A stretch of DNA of 8,213 bases from Burkholderiales bacterium (GTDB lineage Bacteria; Pseudomonadota; Gammaproteobacteria; Burkholderiales; SG8-39): contig SXNB01000010.1 in NCBI GenBank assembly GCA_005777205.1, positions 1 to 8,213 on the forward strand, read 5' to 3'. Below the pieces are notes generated by a model, which had not been told where the DNA came from, ran no database searches, and saw only the letters and a list, made by a program, of their open reading frames with translations. The position numbers and the translations under genes were made by a program. This document shows, piece after piece, positions 5,847-8,213 of the stretch (position 1 is its first letter; the number at the start of each line of letters is the position of its first letter).

Positions 5847-7391
5847 ATGAACCAGAGAGGCGCCGACCTCGTCGCGCGCACGCTCGTCCTCGCGGGCGTG
5901 CGGCGCGTGTTCACGCTTTCGGGTAACCACATCATGTCGGTGTTCGACGCCGCGCTCGATGCCGGCCTGGAACTCCTGCACGTGCGCCACGAAGCGGCAA
6001 CGGTCCACATGGCCGATGCCTGGGGCCGGCTCACCGGGGCGCCCGGCATCGCTTTGGTGACCGGGGGCCCTGGTCACGCTAACGCGGTGTCCGCGCTCTA
6101 CACCGCCCTTGCCGCCGAATCGCCACTGGTGCTGCTCTCCGGGCACGCGCCGCTGGACGAACTGGGCAAAGGCGCATTTCAGGAAATGGCGCAGGCCGAG
6201 ATGGCCGCGCCTGCCGCAAAGGCGGCGTGGACCGTGCGCTCGGCCGCAACGCTGGGCGAGGACCTCGCGCGCGCCATGCGCATGGCGCGCGCCGGGCGGC
6301 CCGGGCCGGTGCACCTGTCGCTGCCCTCGGACCTGCTCGAGGGCAAAGTGGATGCGCCGTTGCCGGCGGCGGCGGATTTCCTGCCCGAGCCTCACCTGTC
6401 CCACGATGCGCAGGCCCTCGCCATTGGCGCCGCGCTGGACCACCTCGCCGCCGGGAAGACGCCGCTCCTGATTGCCGGGCCGGCCATGGCCGGTGCGCCC
6501 GCGCGGCGGCTGCTCGCGCAGTTGGAGGACGCCACCGGCGTACCGTGCATCGTCATGGAAAGCCCTCGGGGCGTGAATGATCCGAGCCTTGGCCTGCTTG
6601 CGGAGGTGCTCGCCAAGGCCGACAGCGTGGTGCTCGCGGGTAAGCGGCGCGACTTCACGCTCAAGTTCAGCCAGGCTTTCAGCCCCAGCGCCAGGGTGCT
6701 GGATGCCGACCCGGTGACCGAAGCCTGGTTCGCGCAGGCCGCGCGCAAGGGCTGGGCGAAGGGCGGCTGGCGCGACGAGGCGCGCGCGGCGTTCGCCTGG
6801 CGGCCTGTGTCGTGGAAGACGCTCGCCTCGCCTGCGGAGGGCCCGCTGCACCCGGTGGAAATCGGGCGCGCGGCGCAGAAGCTGCTCGATGCCGCGCCCT
6901 CGGTGCTGGTGTGCGACGGCGGTGAGTTCGGCCAGTGGGCGCAGGCGACGCTCAGCGCACCGCACCGGGTGATCAACGGCATCGCCGGGTCCATCGGCTC
7001 GGCGCTGCCCTTTGCGGCTGCGGCGAAGCTGGCGATGCCGGAGGCGAACGTGGTCGCCATGCTGGGCGACGGCACCTTCGGTTTCCATTCCTCGGAATTC
7101 GACACTGCGGTGCGCGGCGACATCGCGTTCGTCGCCGTGGTCGGCAACGACTCGGCGTGGAACGCGGAGCACCAGATCCAGCTGCGCGCCTACGGCGCGG
7201 CGCGCGCGCACGGCTGCCTGCTGCTGCCGACGCGCTACGACCGCGTCGCCGCGGCCTTCGGCGCGCACGGCGAGCACGTCGCGAGGCCGGACGAACTGGC
7301 CCCGGCGCTGGAGCGCGCGATGCTGGCCGGACGCGCCGCCTGCGTCGACGTCTTGCTGCAGCGGCTGCCGGCCCCCACGTTCAAGCGCTGA
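5847..7391 (+). CDS. ThDP-dependent enzyme, acetolactate synthase-like superfamily
   Basis: A 514-residue protein with the three-domain ThDP architecture. The N-terminal Pyr domain is at about 1-165, with the activating Glu E49 in HVRHEAATVHMADAWGRLTG and then GGPGHANAVSAL. A central domain spans about 185-315. The C-terminal PP domain has the cofactor motif LGDGTFGFHSSEFDTA starting at 406, ending at N434 in VVGNDSAW. Relatives decarboxylate or ligate 2-oxoacids (acetolactate synthase, benzoylformate or oxalyl-CoA decarboxylase, glyoxylate carboligase). It is shorter than biosynthetic acetolactate synthases (about 550-600) and no small regulatory subunit follows, so a catabolic role is likelier. 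The ATG at 5847 is chosen because MNQRGADLVARTLVLAGV is the expected N-terminus; upstream readings only shadow the preceding gene. The Shine-Dalgarno is weak. The precise reaction is not determinable. Confidence 0.9.
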   Translation: MNQRGADLVARTLVLAGVRRVFTLSGNHIMSVFDAALDAGLELLHVRHEAATVHMADAWGRLTGAPGIALVTGGPGHANAVSALYTALAAESPLVLLSGHAPLDELGKGAFQEMAQAEMAAPAAKAAWTVRSAATLGEDLARAMRMARAGRPGPVHLSLPSDLLEGKVDAPLPAAADFLPEPHLSHDAQALAIGAALDHLAAGKTPLLIAGPAMAGAPARRLLAQLEDATGVPCIVMESPRGVNDPSLGLLAEVLAKADSVVLAGKRRDFTLKFSQAFSPSARVLDADPVTEAWFAQAARKGWAKGGWRDEARAAFAWRPVSWKTLASPAEGPLHPVEIGRAAQKLLDAAPSVLVCDGGEFGQWAQATLSAPHRVINGIAGSIGSALPFAAAAKLAMPEANVVAMLGDGTFGFHSSEFDTAVRGDIAFVAVVGNDSAWNAEHQIQLRAYGAARAHGCLLLPTRYDRVAAAFGAHGEHVARPDELAPALERAMLAGRAACVDVLLQRLPAPTFKR

Positions 7392-7410
7392 TGTGCACGT
7401 TCGTGCACAT
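7391..7410. other. Perfect 8-bp stem-loop between convergent genes
   Basis: ATGTGCAC-GTTC-GTGCACAT is an uninterrupted 8-bp inverted repeat with a 4-nt loop. It starts at the last base of the ThDP gene's TGA and ends 17 bp before the stop of the opposing oxidase gene. It lacks a T tract on both strands, so it is not a standard intrinsic terminator. It may stabilise the 3' ends of both messages, or bind a dimeric protein. Confidence 0.6.
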
Positions 7411-7427
7411 CCAAGCGGCCCCTGCGC

Positions 7428-8213
7428 CTAGATGACCTTGCCGGGGTTCATCAGGCCCCGCGGGTCTAGCGCACCCTTCAGCGCGTGCATCAGTTCCAGC
7501 TCCAGCGGGTCCTTGTGGTGCGTGATTTCCTCGCGCTTCAACTGCCCCAGGCCGTGCTCAGCGGAGATGGAGCCGCCCATGGCGTCCACCTCGGCGTAGA
7601 CCACGGCGTTCACCTCTGCGCGGCGCGCCGTCACCGCCTGGTCGCCGATGTTGTAGTGCAGGTTGCCGTCGCCGACGTGGCCGAAGCAGTAGATGGGCGC
7701 GCCGGGAAACGCTTCGCCCAGGGCTCTATCGGTTCGCGCGATCAGTTCGGGCACGCGCGAGATGGCCACTGAGACGTCGTGCTTGACGTTGGAGAACTGC
7801 GCCTCGGGCACCGTCTCGCGGATCGCCCACAGCGCCAGGCGCTCGGCGTGGCTTTGTGCGACCACCGCATCCTGCGCTTGGCCGGATTCGAGCGCCTCGC
7901 GCAGCGCGCCCTCCAGCCGGCCCCGCAGTTCCGCATCGCCGCCGCCGTCGTTGAGTTCCAGCAGCACGTACCAGGCGCCGGGCCCTCGAATCGGATCGCG
8001 CGTTGCCGGCCGGTGCGCGAGCACTGCGTTTACGCAGCGGCGCGAGATTAACTCGAACGCGGTCAGGCGGTCGCCGCACAGGCGGCGCAGCAGGCTGAGC
8101 AGTTCGACCGCGCCGGACGGATCGGCGACGGCGACCCAGGCGGTCGCGGTGGCGGTGGGCCGGGGCTGCAGCTTCAGTACCGCCGCGGTGATGATGCCCA
8201 GCGTGCCCTCGGC
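7428..8213 (-). CDS. C-terminal part of a GlcD/D-2-hydroxyacid dehydrogenase-type FAD-linked oxidase (5' end cut off)
   Basis: Flavoenzyme of the FAD-binding type 4/FAD-oxidase C family, which oxidises D-2-hydroxyacids (D-lactate, glycolate, D-2-hydroxyglutarate) to 2-oxoacids. 261 residues are visible; the FAD-binding half lies past the right edge. The fragment opens with EGTLGIITAAVLKL, the conserved end of the FAD domain. The substrate domain carries LTAFELI (about 47-53), AIRETVPEA with R132-E133, KHDVS (144-148), GHVGDGNLH (178-186; His179 and His186 are the likely metal ligands), SAEHGLGQLK (217-226) and the terminal LDPRGLMNPGKV. Family length is usually 460-480, so a little over half is present. 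The frame stays open to 8213, so the GTG near 8024 is an internal Val. It is convergent with the ThDP enzyme. Its 2-oxoacid product class fits a ThDP enzyme's substrate class; a joint pathway is inference. Confidence 0.92.
   Translation of the reverse strand, partial: AEGTLGIITAAVLKLQPRPTATATAWVAVADPSGAVELLSLLRRLCGDRLTAFELISRRCVNAVLAHRPATRDPIRGPGAWYVLLELNDGGGDAELRGRLEGALREALESGQAQDAVVAQSHAERLALWAIRETVPEAQFSNVKHDVSVAISRVPELIARTDRALGEAFPGAPIYCFGHVGDGNLHYNIGDQAVTARRAEVNAVVYAEVDAMGGSISAEHGLGQLKREEITHHKDPLELELMHALKGALDPRGLMNPGKVI

Noticed and set aside
4898..6049. Minus-strand open frame (383 codons) opposite the Bug gene
   Set aside because: No motif is recognisable, the composition is of shadow type, and the plus strand here has an unmistakable signal peptide and Bug motifs.
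5619..7277. Long minus-strand open frame (552 codons) opposite the ThDP gene
   Set aside because: Its translation is low-complexity and Arg/Gly/Ala/His-rich with no recognisable domain. It mirrors the GC-skewed codons of a plus-strand gene with clear catalytic motifs.
7392..7435. Extension of a plus-strand frame past the ThDP stop
   Set aside because: These bases belong to a frame that shadows the ThDP gene. The stop TGA 7389-7391 fits the expected C-terminus.

Overview
This is a GC-rich window (about two-thirds G+C by eye). Codon third positions are strongly G/C, and it carries a Bug/TctC-type solute-binding protein that has no permease genes beside it. That combination suggests a betaproteobacterium, most likely Burkholderiales. 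This placement is inferred from gene content and composition, not from a marker gene.

Layout. (1) Positions 1-111 hold the 3' end of a plus-strand gene for a Lys/Ala/Gly-rich tail built from an exact 18-bp tandem repeat. A strong intrinsic terminator follows (137-166). (2) From 3647 down to 175 on the minus strand is a compact ABC importer operon of the PhnD-PhnC-PhnE-PhnE type: binding protein, ATPase and two paralogous permeases. The genes are separated by 16-18 bp or overlap by 4 bp. A 36-codon upstream ORF with its own Shine-Dalgarno lies just ahead of phnD, and a terminator-like hairpin lies ahead of that. No C-P lyase or other phosphonate catabolic gene is visible. The binding protein resembles, from memory, the clade annotated as putative selenate binding proteins, so the substrate is open. 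(3) 4834-3770 (minus) is a TauD/TfdA-type Fe(II)/2-oxoglutarate dioxygenase. (4) Divergent from it, only 27 bp away, is a plus-strand pair: a Bug/TctC periplasmic binding protein (4862-5827) and a ThDP-dependent enzyme of the acetolactate-synthase-like superfamily (5847-7391). (5) Convergent with these, on the minus strand and running off the right edge, is the C-terminal part of a GlcD/D-2-hydroxyacid dehydrogenase-type FAD-linked oxidase (8213-7428). A perfect 8-bp stem-loop lies between the convergent genes.

Working together. The four importer proteins form one complete ABC uptake system for a small oxyanion or phosphonate-like ligand. The dioxygenase, Bug protein, ThDP enzyme and FAD-linked oxidase look like an uncharacterised catabolic neighbourhood for small organic acids: capture in the periplasm, 2-hydroxyacid to 2-oxoacid oxidation, and ThDP chemistry on 2-oxoacids. 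This is inferred from enzyme classes; nothing in the sequence fixes the substrate. No stretch longer than 300 bases lacks a gene. The largest gap, 3520-3769, holds the upstream ORF and hairpins. No tRNA, rRNA, insertion sequence, CRISPR array or phage gene was recognised.
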